In this document: in pieces, positions 26,848 through 35,732 of the stretch
Layout of the letters: every line of letters starts with the position of its first letter
Position numbering within the stretch: position 1 is the first letter of the stretch
Assembly (NCBI RefSeq): GCF_007860135.1
Contig: NZ_SJPV01000008.1
Coordinates: 365,683-429,682, forward strand
From: Novipirellula artificiosorum
GTDB lineage: Bacteria > Planctomycetota > Planctomycetia > Pirellulales > Pirellulaceae
Length of the DNA: 64,000 nt
Direction of reading: 5' to 3'
Notes under the pieces: model-generated
Told to the model about the DNA's origin: nothing
Database searches by the model: none
Seen by the model: only the letters and a program-made list of their open reading frames with translations
Position numbers and translations under genes: made by a program

Positions 26848-29800
26848 CTAACGAAAGTCCCGCGATCGTTGGTCGAGCTTGAAGGAATGCTCCGCCAGAT
26901 CGGAAATCCGCCCCACAATCACATGAATCACTCCTTGCCGGTTTTCAAGCTTGCCATCGACCAACCACGCGTTGCTGGATTGGGCGATCCGGTAAAAGTT
27001 CTGCCAAACCGCGGCAAAGAACACCAAATTGATCGATCCGGTTTCATCCTCGATCGTTACGAATGTGATCCCCTTGGCGGTTCCTGGTCGCTGGCGGATC
27101 AAAACCAAGCCAGCGACGCGGACATGACGTCCGTCACGCAAATCGGGTAGCTCTGCTGCGCAAACGCAGCGTTCCGCTTTGAGCTTGTCCCGAACAAACG
27201 AAAGCGGGTGAGCTTTTAAGCTCATGCCCGTGGTGCTGTAGTCCGCCTGCACCTCCTGCTCCGGCGACATTGGGACCAACTCTTCGGGGATGGCCTCGTC
27301 ATGCACTTCTTGCATCTCGAAAAGTGGCCGCGGTTGTGGTTTTTTTTCTTCTGCAAGCGACTGCCAAATGGCGGCGCGGCGATCCCCCGCAATCGATTGC
27401 AAGGCATCGGCATCCGCCAGCGTTGCGACGATAGCGTTGCTGATTTGCGTTCGCTTGACGAGTTCCGAAATGCTGGAAAAGGGGCCCTGCTCAGCTCGGT
27501 TTTTCAAAATCAACTCGGCCAACGATTGGTTCAGCCCACGGATCATCTGCAGCCCCAATCGGATCGCATGCTGAGACCGATTCGGATCCGCTCGGAGCGT
27601 CGACTCCCAATCGCTTTCGTTGATGTCGACGGGCAATGCTCGCACGCCATGTTTTTTTGCATCTGCGATCAATTGTGCCGGCGCATAGAACCCCATGGGT
27701 TGGCTGTTCAGCAGGGCCGCACAAAAGGCGGCGGGATAATGACGTTTTAAGTAGCAGGATGCATAGACAAGTAACGCGAAGCTGGCGGCATGTGATTCGG
27801 GAAAACCGTATTCCCCGAAGCCGCGAATTTGGCTGAACACATGTTCCGCGAACTGCTCGCTCAGTCCCGTTTCCCGCATCCCTTCAAGCAGCTTGATTCG
27901 AAATCGATCGATCACACCGGGGCGTCTCCAGGCCGCCATTGCGCGGCGAAGTTGATCCGCTTCACCGGGCGTGAATCCAGCTGCGACGACAGCCAGTCGC
28001 ATGGCTTGTTCCTGAAAGATGGGGACGCCCAGCGTTTTCTCGAGAACACCACGAATGCGGTCGTTGGGGTAGACAACCGAATCAGGGTTTTCGCGAGCAC
28101 GCAAATAGGGATGGACCATATTGCCTTGAATCGGTCCAGGTCGCACGATAGCGACTTCGACCACCAAGTCGTAGTAACATCGCGGCTGAAGTCGCGGCAG
28201 CATGCTCATTTGCGCGCGGCTTTCAATTTGAAAAACGCCGATCGTGTCGGCAGCGCAAATCATGTCGTATGTCGCTTTGTCGTCTTGTGGGATCGTTGCC
28301 AGCGACAAGGACCGATCATGATGCTTGGCAACCAGTTCGAAGCAGCGCCGAATGGCTGACAGCATCCCTAGCGCTAACACATCCACTTTCAAGATACCAA
28401 GATCGTCCAAGTCGTCTTTGTTCCACTGGATCACCGTGCGGCCTTCCATTGCAGCGTTTTCGATGGGGCACAATTCACACAAATCGCCCTGCGTCATCAC
28501 CATGCCACCGACATGCTGAGACAAATGCCGCGGGAAGCCAACAAGCGTTTGCACCAGATAGACGAATCGTTTTCCGATTTCGGTGTCGGGATCGAGGCCT
28601 GCGCTGCGGCAGCGGTCAGCAAGATCGCCTGTTCGATTGAAACCGCTGACGTATTTCGATAAAGAATCAATCTGATCGGATGAAATGGCTAACGTTTTGG
28701 CGACCTCGCGAACGGCACTGCGAGTTCGGTAGCTGGTCACCGTTGCAGTCAACCCCGCACGATGGCGTCCGTACTTTTCGTAAAGGTACTGCAGCACTTC
28801 TTCACGACGCTGGTGCTCAAAATCGACATCGATATCAGGAGCCTCATTTCGCTCGCGACTGATGAAACGTTCGAATAGCAAATCGCTTTGGCTCGGGTCC
28901 ACATTGGTAATGCCCAAGCAATAGCAAACGGCCGAGTTCGCGGCTGATCCGCGCCCTTGACACAGAATGCCTCGCTCGCGGGCAAACCGGACCAAGTCCC
29001 AGACGGTCAAGAAGTACGATTCATAGTTCAGCTCCTCGATCAATCCGATCTCATGGCGAAGCGTTTGCAGCACCTTTTCGGGAACGCCATCAGGCCAACG
29101 TTGTTTGGCACCTTCCCACGTCAACCGTTTCAAGTGATCGATCGGGGTGATCCCGGCGGGTGCGACTTCGACCGGGTACTCGTAGCGAAGTTGGTCAAGC
29201 GAAAAATTGCATTGCTGCGCGATCTCGATCGTGCGGGCAACCGCATCGGGCCAATCGCGAAATACGTCGGCAATTTCGATCAGCGAGCGCAGGCCATGCT
29301 GGCTGTTGGCGAACCGCTGTTGGTGAACCTGTTCGAGAGTCACGCCACAGCGAATGGCCGTGACGCAATCGTGCATCAACATCCGTTCGGCCGAGTGATA
29401 ATGAACATCACCAGCCGCCACCAGCGGCACACCGCTTGCGAGCGATAGCTGCTGCAGTCGATTCGCCTTTTCTCGATCGTCGACACCACGAAGCAATTCC
29501 AAAAGCAGATACGCTCGGCCCGCAAAGGCATCCTGGAAGGGGCCTCTCAGAAAGTCGCTGTCGCAACGATCGGTTGGTATCACCGCAGCGATGAGCCCCT
29601 TGCTGTGTTCGGCAATGTCTTTCCACGCCAAATCGCAAGATCCCTTTTCCGCTCGCATCCTTCCAAGCGAGATCAACCGACACATGCGGCCATAGGCTGC
29701 TCGGTCAGTCGACCAGGCCACGATCGGCGGCGCATCGGAGGGATGAAGTTCCGTGCCGACAATGTACGGAATCCCTTGTTCTTTTGCCGGTGTATGGCCC

Positions 29801-29952
29801 CGCACAATGCCTGCCAGCGAAGCACGATCGGTGATCGCGATTCCTGCATACCCCAGCTCCGCTGCGCGCTGGACCAGCTCGTCGGGATGCGAGGCGCCTC
29901 GCAAAAACGTGAAGTTGCTTTTGCAATGCAGTTCAACGTACTGCATCTTCAT
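26848..29952 (-). CDS. dnaE2: Error-prone DNA polymerase III alpha, DnaE2 type
   Basis: DnaE2 (ImuC) carries out translesion synthesis after DNA damage. About 1034 residues in the order PHP domain (YVELHCKSNFTFLRGASHP), polymerase palm with the catalytic acids in APDIDVDF (about residues 373-377) and KVDVLALG, the fingers (VVRPGPIQGNMVHP), helix-hairpin-helix region, and a C-terminal OB fold (VRVAGLVLIRQRPGTAKG). The start is ATG 29952 since AAGG lies 5 bases upstream; the frame opens 16 codons earlier. In most genomes dnaE2 follows imuA and imuB; neither is here. The upstream gene is an unrelated membrane protein, so partner genes must be elsewhere or absent. Confidence 0.95.
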   Translation of the reverse strand: MKMQYVELHCKSNFTFLRGASHPDELVQRAAELGYAGIAITDRASLAGIVRGHTPAKEQGIPYIVGTELHPSDAPPIVAWSTDRAAYGRMCRLISLGRMRAEKGSCDLAWKDIAEHSKGLIAAVIPTDRCDSDFLRGPFQDAFAGRAYLLLELLRGVDDREKANRLQQLSLASGVPLVAAGDVHYHSAERMLMHDCVTAIRCGVTLEQVHQQRFANSQHGLRSLIEIADVFRDWPDAVARTIEIAQQCNFSLDQLRYEYPVEVAPAGITPIDHLKRLTWEGAKQRWPDGVPEKVLQTLRHEIGLIEELNYESYFLTVWDLVRFARERGILCQGRGSAANSAVCYCLGITNVDPSQSDLLFERFISRERNEAPDIDVDFEHQRREEVLQYLYEKYGRHRAGLTATVTSYRTRSAVREVAKTLAISSDQIDSLSKYVSGFNRTGDLADRCRSAGLDPDTEIGKRFVYLVQTLVGFPRHLSQHVGGMVMTQGDLCELCPIENAAMEGRTVIQWNKDDLDDLGILKVDVLALGMLSAIRRCFELVAKHHDRSLSLATIPQDDKATYDMICAADTIGVFQIESRAQMSMLPRLQPRCYYDLVVEVAIVRPGPIQGNMVHPYLRARENPDSVVYPNDRIRGVLEKTLGVPIFQEQAMRLAVVAAGFTPGEADQLRRAMAAWRRPGVIDRFRIKLLEGMRETGLSEQFAEHVFSQIRGFGEYGFPESHAASFALLVYASCYLKRHYPAAFCAALLNSQPMGFYAPAQLIADAKKHGVRALPVDINESDWESTLRADPNRSQHAIRLGLQMIRGLNQSLAELILKNRAEQGPFSSISELVKRTQISNAIVATLADADALQSIAGDRRAAIWQSLAEEKKPQPRPLFEMQEVHDEAIPEELVPMSPEQEVQADYSTTGMSLKAHPLSFVRDKLKAERCVCAAELPDLRDGRHVRVAGLVLIRQRPGTAKGITFVTIEDETGSINLVFFAAVWQNFYRIAQSSNAWLVDGKLENRQGVIHVIVGRISDLAEHSFKLDQRSRDFR

Positions 29953-30071
29953 AGCTGCCTTGGCAAGAGCATGAGCTTTTCGTGCAACCGCATTTCCCAA
30001 AACAAGATTCGGTTTGTTGCGGATGCGTTCTTGGGCGAAGGGGCGATCGGCAAAGTATCCATCCTTTTCGA

Positions 30072-30083
30072 AAACACGTGTTT
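30072..30083. promoter_or_regulatory. Perfect 12-bp palindrome upstream of dnaE2
   Basis: AAACACGTGTTT is a perfect palindrome overlapping the stop codon of the DUF2007 gene and lying about 120 bases before the dnaE2 start. Position and symmetry suggest an operator, possibly for a damage regulator, but it does not match a LexA box I know. Chance occurrence is possible. Confidence 0.3.
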
Positions 30084-30822
30084 AAAGGAGGTCGAGTTGC
30101 GCGAGCCAGATCATGCTCCAGCAGGCAATGCTGATTCCGTTCAATAGCGATGCAAGGATCAATCTTCGCTGCGAACGTTTCGAGCGATAGGTCCCCGCAG
30201 GGACACTCAGCGTGACGTAAATCGAATAGAAATTGACGAGCGGTGGGAGTACGAAAAAACCAACGATTGACGAATAAAAGGCCCGTCGAGTTTCCTCTTC
30301 GATCCGCGCGGATTGGTCGATAGGAGCCGGATTCTGAGCGTTGCGCGCATCGTGTCGGTCACCCACATCCGCAGGGGGAGCGTAGGGATTCTGAGAATCT
30401 GCTGTCGCGGCAGCCAACGGGGCTGACTTCACGAACTCGCTTGAGAAAGCGGACCTTTCCAAGACCGGAAGACCACCCTCGATGCGGCCCGCTTGATCCT
30501 GATCATCCCGTTTCTTGTTGCAGCTCCAACAGACCTCGAATGCGGGTTCATTCTGCTCGTCACAACGCGAGCAGATCCAAGGCGTGGCCTGATCAAGCAG
30601 CAGTTCATCGGCCTTGAGGATTTCGATGGCCCTCCGGTAATCTTTTTCAGCGACCTCGACGCGAGGCATCCGGTTGGTTGGCGCGCCGCCCAACCCTAAT
30701 GCCGTCACCGGATCGGTCCCGGTCACGATCGACGAAATGCCTTCGGTCGCCAAGCGATTGCGGATCGTTTCCGCCGAAAAAGCATCCGCGCAAACGCGGA
30801 CAATGCACATCGAATGCTGCAA
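30082..30822 (-). CDS. DUF2007 - zinc ribbon - two-span membrane protein
   Basis: About 246 residues. The start is TTG 30822, giving MQHSMCIVRVCADAF, because GGAG at 30830-30833 lies exactly 7 bases upstream; the frame is open to an ATG at 30876 that would overlap the FKBP gene. Residues 5-78 match DUF2007, a small fold thought to take part in signalling. Residues 82-103 are a RanBP2-like zinc ribbon with C84, C87, C98 and C101 (WICSRCDEQN, then CWSCNKK). A Pro/Ala/Asp linker and two hydrophobic segments follow near the C-terminus. It begins 25 bases after the FKBP gene, probably one transcript. Biological role unknown. Confidence 0.75.
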   Translation of the reverse strand: MQHSMCIVRVCADAFSAETIRNRLATEGISSIVTGTDPVTALGLGGAPTNRMPRVEVAEKDYRRAIEILKADELLLDQATPWICSRCDEQNEPAFEVCWSCNKKRDDQDQAGRIEGGLPVLERSAFSSEFVKSAPLAAATADSQNPYAPPADVGDRHDARNAQNPAPIDQSARIEEETRRAFYSSIVGFFVLPPLVNFYSIYVTLSVPAGTYRSKRSQRRLILASLLNGISIACWSMIWLAQLDLL

Positions 30823-30847
30823 GTGAGATCTCCTTAGACCTCTCCGG

Positions 30848-31558
30848 CTACTCGATCCCGAGCAATTCGACTTCAAAGATCAACACCTCATTGGGGCCGA
30901 TCGCACCTTGGCTGCCGCGCTCGCCATAAGCCAATTCGGATGGGATGTACAACATCCATTTGTCGCCGACTTTCATCTTTTGAAGTGCCATCGTCCATCC
31001 CTTGATGACTTGGCCAACACGGAACTCGGCCGGAGTGCCGCGTTGGACGGAGCTGTCGAATACCGAACCATCAAGCAGTTTGCCGGTGTAATGGACCTTG
31101 ACCGTGTCGGATGCGGTTGGTGAAGCGCCATCCCCTGCTTTGATCACCGAGTATTGCAGTCCCTCGCCAAGTTGCTTGACCCCTTCCTTCTTGGCGTTCT
31201 GTTCAAGCCATAGCTTGCCTTTCTCTTTGTTCCGCAGCAGCATTTCTTCTTGGCGTTTTCGGAGCAGGGCTTCGATCTTGCCTTGGACGCCCTTCAACTG
31301 CTCGTCGGTCATCGCCGGTTCCGTGTCGTTAAGCCCATCCGTTACGCCTGCGACCAACGCTTTTAAATCCAAATCCTCGGCCTGGAATCCCTGCGATCCC
31401 ATTTGTTGGCCAATGGAAACCCCTAAGAAATACCCCATCTCTTCCGAGACGGTGTTGTATGTTCGTGCTGCAGTTTCTTGTGCCATGAGGGACCCTGTTG
31501 TCGAGAAAAGGGTGACAAGAGCCAGCCCGGAAAAAAGAGAAGGGATACGCTGCGTCAT
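30848..31558 (-). CDS. Exported FKBP-type peptidyl-prolyl isomerase (FkpA/Mip-like)
   Basis: A periplasmic prolyl isomerase and chaperone of about 236 residues. A signal peptide precedes a Mip-like N-terminal dimerisation region (EEMGYFLGVSIGQQMGSQGF) and a long charged helix. The C-terminal 100 residues are a full FKBP domain: VKVHYTGKLLDGSVFDSS, then VIKGWTMALQKMKVGDKW and IPSELAYGERGS, with the expected aromatic pocket residues. The start is ATG 31558, since the residues before it lack signal-peptide character and AGGA lies close upstream. It is followed closely by the DUF2007 gene on the same strand. Confidence 0.93.
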   Translation of the reverse strand: MTQRIPSLFSGLALVTLFSTTGSLMAQETAARTYNTVSEEMGYFLGVSIGQQMGSQGFQAEDLDLKALVAGVTDGLNDTEPAMTDEQLKGVQGKIEALLRKRQEEMLLRNKEKGKLWLEQNAKKEGVKQLGEGLQYSVIKAGDGASPTASDTVKVHYTGKLLDGSVFDSSVQRGTPAEFRVGQVIKGWTMALQKMKVGDKWMLYIPSELAYGERGSQGAIGPNEVLIFEVELLGIE

Positions 31559-31697
31559 TTTGGAAGTCCTATTTTGCAAAGTACATGTTTAAACGCGGAG
31601 TATACCGGCACAACCCAAATCGCGTTAGGACGGCGCCCCCGGAAACGCTCAGCCCCAAAATCGAAGCTGGCCTAAAAATCGAAGCTGGAACCAAGCA

Positions 31698-32732
31698 CTA
31701 ACCCTTGGGCCCAAAGATCGTGGCCAAAAGGATCACGCCACCAATCAACAATGCCAACGCAACCAAGCGTCCCCAGCCGATTTGCGGTTGCTCGCGGCCT
31801 CGCAGTCGATCGGCGATTTGTTGCTGCAGCAGCAGGCGTCCTCTTTCGGTGACCGCGTCGGCACCCACGTCGGATGATTGGCCGTCCGAACTGCGTTCGA
31901 CGTGCAAGTCATACTTCTCGCCCAGTTGAAGCATGGCCCCTTGGACCTTTCTCGCATTGAACGGCCGATCCTCGGGGTCCTTTTCGAGCAATTGGTCGAT
32001 GATCGCGTCAAGTTCCTGCGGGCATTCAGGAACCAATTCTCGGACATGCTGAGGTTTCTGGCGGAGATGCTGCTCGAACAATTGAGCGAAGTTTTCTCCC
32101 AAAAACGTTTTTCGCCCGGACAGCATTTCGAACAGACAGCACCCCAAGGCGTAGAGATCGGTCTTGCCCGAAATCATCGCGTCGCCGGTGATCTGCTCCG
32201 GCGACATGTACGCATGGGTTCCGACGGTCAATCCGGTGGCGGTCAAATCGCTGCTGGTCAGATCGCGAGCAATTCCAAAGTCCCCCAATTTGACATCGGC
32301 CGACTTGGTGAGAAAGAGATTGCCTGGCTTTAAATCGCGATGAATCACACCGTGATTGTGAGCACACTGTAGGGCAGAGCAGATTTGGCGAGCGACATCC
32401 ACGACCACCTGCCATGACAAATGGCCATTGGCTTCGAGCAGTTCCTTGACCGTGCCGCCTTCCACCAATTCCATGATGTAATACAGCAGCCCGTCATCCG
32501 CTTCGCCGCCGCCGTAATAGCCGATAATGTTCGGATGTTGAAGCCGCTGTAGGATCGTCATTTCCCGCTGAAAACGAGCGCGAATCAACTTGTCGCTACT
32601 GATCCCGGGATGCAACTTCTTGATCGCGAAACGCTGGCCCGTACTCGATTCGATCCCTTCGTAGATCGTTCCGACGGTTCCGACACCTAGAATGGCCCCG
32701 AGTTCGTAATCTGCGATTTGGGACGATGGCAC
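31698..32732 (-). CDS. Membrane-anchored Hanks-type Ser/Thr protein kinase
   Basis: A 344-residue kinase of the PknB class with its catalytic domain at residues 8-270 and one C-terminal membrane span at about 322-341. Motifs: glycine loop GVGTVGTIYEG, catalytic lysine in AIKKL (K38/K39), HRDLKPGN with D133, DFGIA with D151, and the activation segment GTHAYMSPEQ. Residues 270-315 are a charged juxtamembrane linker. No extracellular sensor domain follows the span, so it cannot sense outside ligands directly. Planctomycetes carry many such kinases. It lies between the FKBP gene and rplU; functional linkage is not evident. Confidence 0.95.
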   Translation of the reverse strand: MPSSQIADYELGAILGVGTVGTIYEGIESSTGQRFAIKKLHPGISSDKLIRARFQREMTILQRLQHPNIIGYYGGGEADDGLLYYIMELVEGGTVKELLEANGHLSWQVVVDVARQICSALQCAHNHGVIHRDLKPGNLFLTKSADVKLGDFGIARDLTSSDLTATGLTVGTHAYMSPEQITGDAMISGKTDLYALGCCLFEMLSGRKTFLGENFAQLFEQHLRQKPQHVRELVPECPQELDAIIDQLLEKDPEDRPFNARKVQGAMLQLGEKYDLHVERSSDGQSSDVGADAVTERGRLLLQQQIADRLRGREQPQIGWGRLVALALLIGGVILLATIFGPKG

Positions 32733-32787
32733 GTCGAAACCTCAGCAGGCAGTCGAAAAAGCAAGCGTTAAGCCGCCTCCGCAGATA

Positions 32788-33099
32788 CTAGGCGCCGATT
32801 TTCTCGATCTTCACGCGAGTATGAATTTGACGATGGCCGGTTCGACGCTTGCTGTGCTTGCGACGTCGGAACTTCTGGATGAAGATTTTCTTGTCCTTCT
32901 TGGGGCCGATGACCGATGCCGTTACCGTCGCGCCATCGACCGTCGGCGAGCCGAGTTTCAGCCCTTCGCTGCCGCTCAATGCGAGCACTTTGTCGAACGT
33001 AATCTCAGCGCCTTGGGAGAGGTCACGAAAATCAATATCGACCTCCATCCCAGGTTCAACGCGGTATTGGCGGCCACCATCAACAACGATAGCGTACAT
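32788..33099 (-). CDS. rplU: 50S ribosomal protein L21
   Basis: A 103-residue L21, binding 23S rRNA. It starts MYAIVVDGGRQYRVEPGMEV and contains the family segments GPKKDKKIFIQKFRRRK and the basic C-terminal KHSKRRTGHRQIHTRVKI. The start at 33099 is fixed by family length; the frame remains open upstream through a 15-bp tandem repeat, which would add an Ala/Ser/Arg/Pro extension that I reject. rpmA (L27) normally follows rplU, but here a protein kinase follows instead, so the usual pair has been separated. Confidence 0.95.
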   Translation of the reverse strand: MYAIVVDGGRQYRVEPGMEVDIDFRDLSQGAEITFDKVLALSGSEGLKLGSPTVDGATVTASVIGPKKDKKIFIQKFRRRKHSKRRTGHRQIHTRVKIEKIGA

Positions 33100-33598
33100 A
33101 GATGCACTCACAGTGGAATTCAAACGGTTTGCAGTTTGTCGAGCGGCGCAGTGTATCGGCGGACCGATCCCAAGTACAGGCCTCGGGAACAGCCGATCGA
33201 GGAATTTTTGCCGAATTCCGCCGCGTGAAGCCGGGGCCCGTGAAGCCGGGGCCCGTGAAGCCGGGGCCCGTGAAGCCGGGGCCCGTGAAGCCGGGGATTG
33301 CACCCTGCAACTTCCCTTTCCCTGCGATTCCCTCGTAACGGAAAAATAGGATTGGTTCGCACTACCGGTCTGTTTTGACTATTCGGCACCGGATTGGACA
33401 AGTATCCTTAGTAATAACCCCCCAGAGGGGGCGATGATGCGAGGGCCGAGACTAGACTGGGCCATCAGGGACAAAGCACTAGCTTCGGCTCCTCGGATTT
33501 GTGTACTTTTGGGTTGTTTGTGTATTTTGGGTTTGAGCGGACTCGGGTTCGTTCACGTAGCTCAGCAACCTCGTTTGGCCAAATAGAAGGCAAGTGGA
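33100..33598. other. Divergent rplU/glmS intergenic region
   Basis: Nearly 500 bases that must contain the rplU and glmS promoters. It holds the tandem repeat at 33224-33298 and a short C-run/G-run hairpin near 33418-33431. No ribozyme-type glmS leader is evident and no gene is seen. The glmS ATG is preceded by AAGG near 33588. Confidence 0.5.
33224..33298. repeat. Five 15-bp tandem repeats upstream of rplU
   Basis: The unit CGTGAAGCCGGGGCC occurs four times exactly (33224-33283) and a fifth time with the last two bases changed. The array is 125 bases upstream of the rplU start. It is GC-rich and non-coding; each junction creates GGGGCCCGTGAAG, which could pair locally. A length-variable spacer in a ribosomal gene leader is possible. 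Confidence 0.9.
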
Positions 33599-35455
33599 AT
33601 GTGTGGAATTGTCGGATACGTTGGCAGCGACGAAGCAGGCGAATTCTTGATCGACGGGCTGCGGAGACTCGAATATCGAGGCTACGACAGTGCCGGGGTG
33701 GCCATTCATGGTGGGGCGACATTTAGTATCACACGATCGGTCGGCCGGATCGATTCGCTGGCGGCTGAACTCGGTGCCACGATACCGTCCGGTTCGCTCG
33801 GGCTGGGGCACACCCGGTGGGCAACCCATGGGCCGGCAACTCTCGAAAACGCTCATCCGCATCTTGGGGGTAGCGGCGAAGTGGTCCTCGTGCACAACGG
33901 TGTGATCGAAAACTTCCAAGTGCTCAAAGATGAGCTGATCCAAAAGGGTTACGTGTTCGCTTCCGCAACGGACAGCGAAGTGATTGCCCACTTGATCGCG
34001 GAAGGCTTGAAGCAGACACCCGCCAACGAAGAACAACCCAATTTGCGTTACCTGGCTGCGGTCCAATGGGCCGTGTCTCGGCTCCGCGGCACCTATGGGC
34101 TAGCCATCGCCTTTCGCGATCATCCCAACTTCATGATCGCCGCCCGTTTCGGCAGCCCGTTGGTGATTGGCGTTGGCAGAGGCGAGTACTTTGTTGCCAG
34201 CGACGCGTCCCCCTTGGTTGGACGAACCGATCGGATCGTTTACTTGGCCGACCATCAATTGGCAGTTCTGACGCCCGAAGGCTTCTCGGTGCTGCACCGC
34301 GACCAAGGCAAAGTGAGAGTGGATATTCGGCCGCTCGAGACCGATTCGGGGGAAGCAAGCTTGGAAGGCTTCGACCATTACATGCTCAAGGAGATCTATG
34401 AGCAACCGGAATCGATTCGAAACGCGATGCGAGGCCGATTGGATGACGAAAACGCGACCGCGGTTTTTGGTGGGTTGAACCTCACACCGCAACAACTTCG
34501 CTGTGTTGAGAGGATCATTTTGACCGGCTGTGGCACAAGTTGGCATTCGGCGCTCGTCGGTGAATACTTGATCGAAGACGTTGCTCGGATTCCGGTCAGT
34601 GTTGAATATGCCAGCGAGCTACGATATCGCAACCCACCCATTGAAAACAACACCTTAGTGTTCGGCATCACGCAAAGTGGCGAAACCGCGGATACTTTGG
34701 CCGCGCTACGCGAAACCAAACGCAAAGGCCACCGAACGTTGGCGATTTGTAACGTCGTCGGCAGTTCGATTGCCCAGGCGGCGGACGGTGGAGTCTACCT
34801 GCATGCGGGACCAGAAATCGGCGTGGCCAGCACCAAAGCTTACACATCCCAATGCTGCGTCTTGGCGATGTTGGCGTTGTACTTTGGGCGTCTGCGTCAC
34901 GTCAGCTTCGAAAGTGGCAAAAGGATCATCGACGAGCTGCGGCAACTGCCGGCGGCGGTCCAGCAAGCCTTGTCGTGTGACGAGCAAGTTCGTGACGTTG
35001 CCAAGAAATACCAAAATGCTTCGACCGTCTTGTATCTAGGCCGGCAATATAACTTTCCCACTGCACTTGAGGGTGCACTGAAGCTTAAAGAAATCAGCTA
35101 CATCCATGCCGAAGGCTATCCAGCCGCCGAGATGAAGCATGGGCCGATTGCTTTGGTTGATGAACAGACACCAAGTGTGTTCATCATTCCGCGCGGCACG
35201 ACCTACGACAAAGTCATGGCCAATATGGAAGAAGTCAAGGCGCGTGGTGGGCCGGTCATTGCATTGGCAAGCCGCGACGACCCACAAGTCGAATCGCTGG
35301 CGGACGACGTCATCCATGTCCCCCAGGTGCCTGGGTTCACACAGCCGATCGTGAATGTCATCCCGCTTCAACTCCTTTCCTATCACATTGCACTGCTCAG
35401 GGGCTGCGATGTTGACAAACCACGCAATTTGGCGAAAAGCGTTACCGTTGAATAG
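33599..35455 (+). CDS. glmS: Glutamine-fructose-6-phosphate aminotransferase (isomerising)
   Basis: GlmS makes glucosamine-6-phosphate from fructose-6-phosphate and glutamine, the first step to UDP-GlcNAc for envelope polymers. It starts MCGIVGYVGS with the N-terminal nucleophile Cys. The glutaminase half shows GYDSAGVA, LGHTRWATHG and HNGVIENF. The isomerase half has two SIS domains (TGCGTSWHSALVG, then ITQSGETADTLAAL, and LEGALKLKEISYIHAEGYPA). The C-terminus ends in KPRNLAKSVTVE, the usual family ending. Length of 618 residues is normal. The next two genes are on the same strand within 280 bases. Confidence 0.97.
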   Translation: MCGIVGYVGSDEAGEFLIDGLRRLEYRGYDSAGVAIHGGATFSITRSVGRIDSLAAELGATIPSGSLGLGHTRWATHGPATLENAHPHLGGSGEVVLVHNGVIENFQVLKDELIQKGYVFASATDSEVIAHLIAEGLKQTPANEEQPNLRYLAAVQWAVSRLRGTYGLAIAFRDHPNFMIAARFGSPLVIGVGRGEYFVASDASPLVGRTDRIVYLADHQLAVLTPEGFSVLHRDQGKVRVDIRPLETDSGEASLEGFDHYMLKEIYEQPESIRNAMRGRLDDENATAVFGGLNLTPQQLRCVERIILTGCGTSWHSALVGEYLIEDVARIPVSVEYASELRYRNPPIENNTLVFGITQSGETADTLAALRETKRKGHRTLAICNVVGSSIAQAADGGVYLHAGPEIGVASTKAYTSQCCVLAMLALYFGRLRHVSFESGKRIIDELRQLPAAVQQALSCDEQVRDVAKKYQNASTVLYLGRQYNFPTALEGALKLKEISYIHAEGYPAAEMKHGPIALVDEQTPSVFIIPRGTTYDKVMANMEEVKARGGPVIALASRDDPQVESLADDVIHVPQVPGFTQPIVNVIPLQLLSYHIALLRGCDVDKPRNLAKSVTVE

Positions 35456-35479
35456 CCCTCATCTTATCACGGAGAAATC

Positions 35480-35683
35480 ATGAACATGAAGAAAACCACC
35501 TTGAGTGAAAACTCACGTAAGGCACTGATGATCAACATTGGTGAAACCGCAGGCCGCGAGATTGCCGATTTGATCACTCAAATGGCTGCTGAGATTGAAG
35601 AACTTCGACGCAGCAAAGTCAGTGTGACGCGGATCGTTCCCGGTACCATTGAATCGGTGACCATGGTCGAGGAACCTGTCTAG
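35480..35683 (+). CDS. Small conserved-looking protein, function unknown
   Basis: A 67-residue protein with a clear ribosome site (CACGGAG about 7 bases before the ATG). Residues 12-45 form an amphipathic helix (ALMINIGETAGREIADLITQ) with heptad-like spacing and end in a basic turn; residues 46-67 are probably a beta strand and tail. No family recognised. It lies 24 bases after glmS and 49 before the epimerase, so it is probably part of that transcript. Composition is consistent with a real coding gene. Confidence 0.6.
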   Translation: MNMKKTTLSENSRKALMINIGETAGREIADLITQMAAEIEELRRSKVSVTRIVPGTIESVTMVEEPV

Positions 35684-35732
35684 CAACGTCACGGCGATAC
35701 CGGCTGGCTCCACGATTTCGAGAAAAAGCAAT

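Noticed and set aside
33100..33303. N-terminal extension of ribosomal protein L21
   Set aside because: It translates the 15-bp tandem repeat as an Ala/Ser/Arg/Pro run; family length fixes the start at 33099.
33418..33431. glmS riboswitch or terminator upstream of glmS
   Set aside because: Only a 5-bp C/G stem is visible, with no T run and no glmS ribozyme core; a chance hairpin is likelier.
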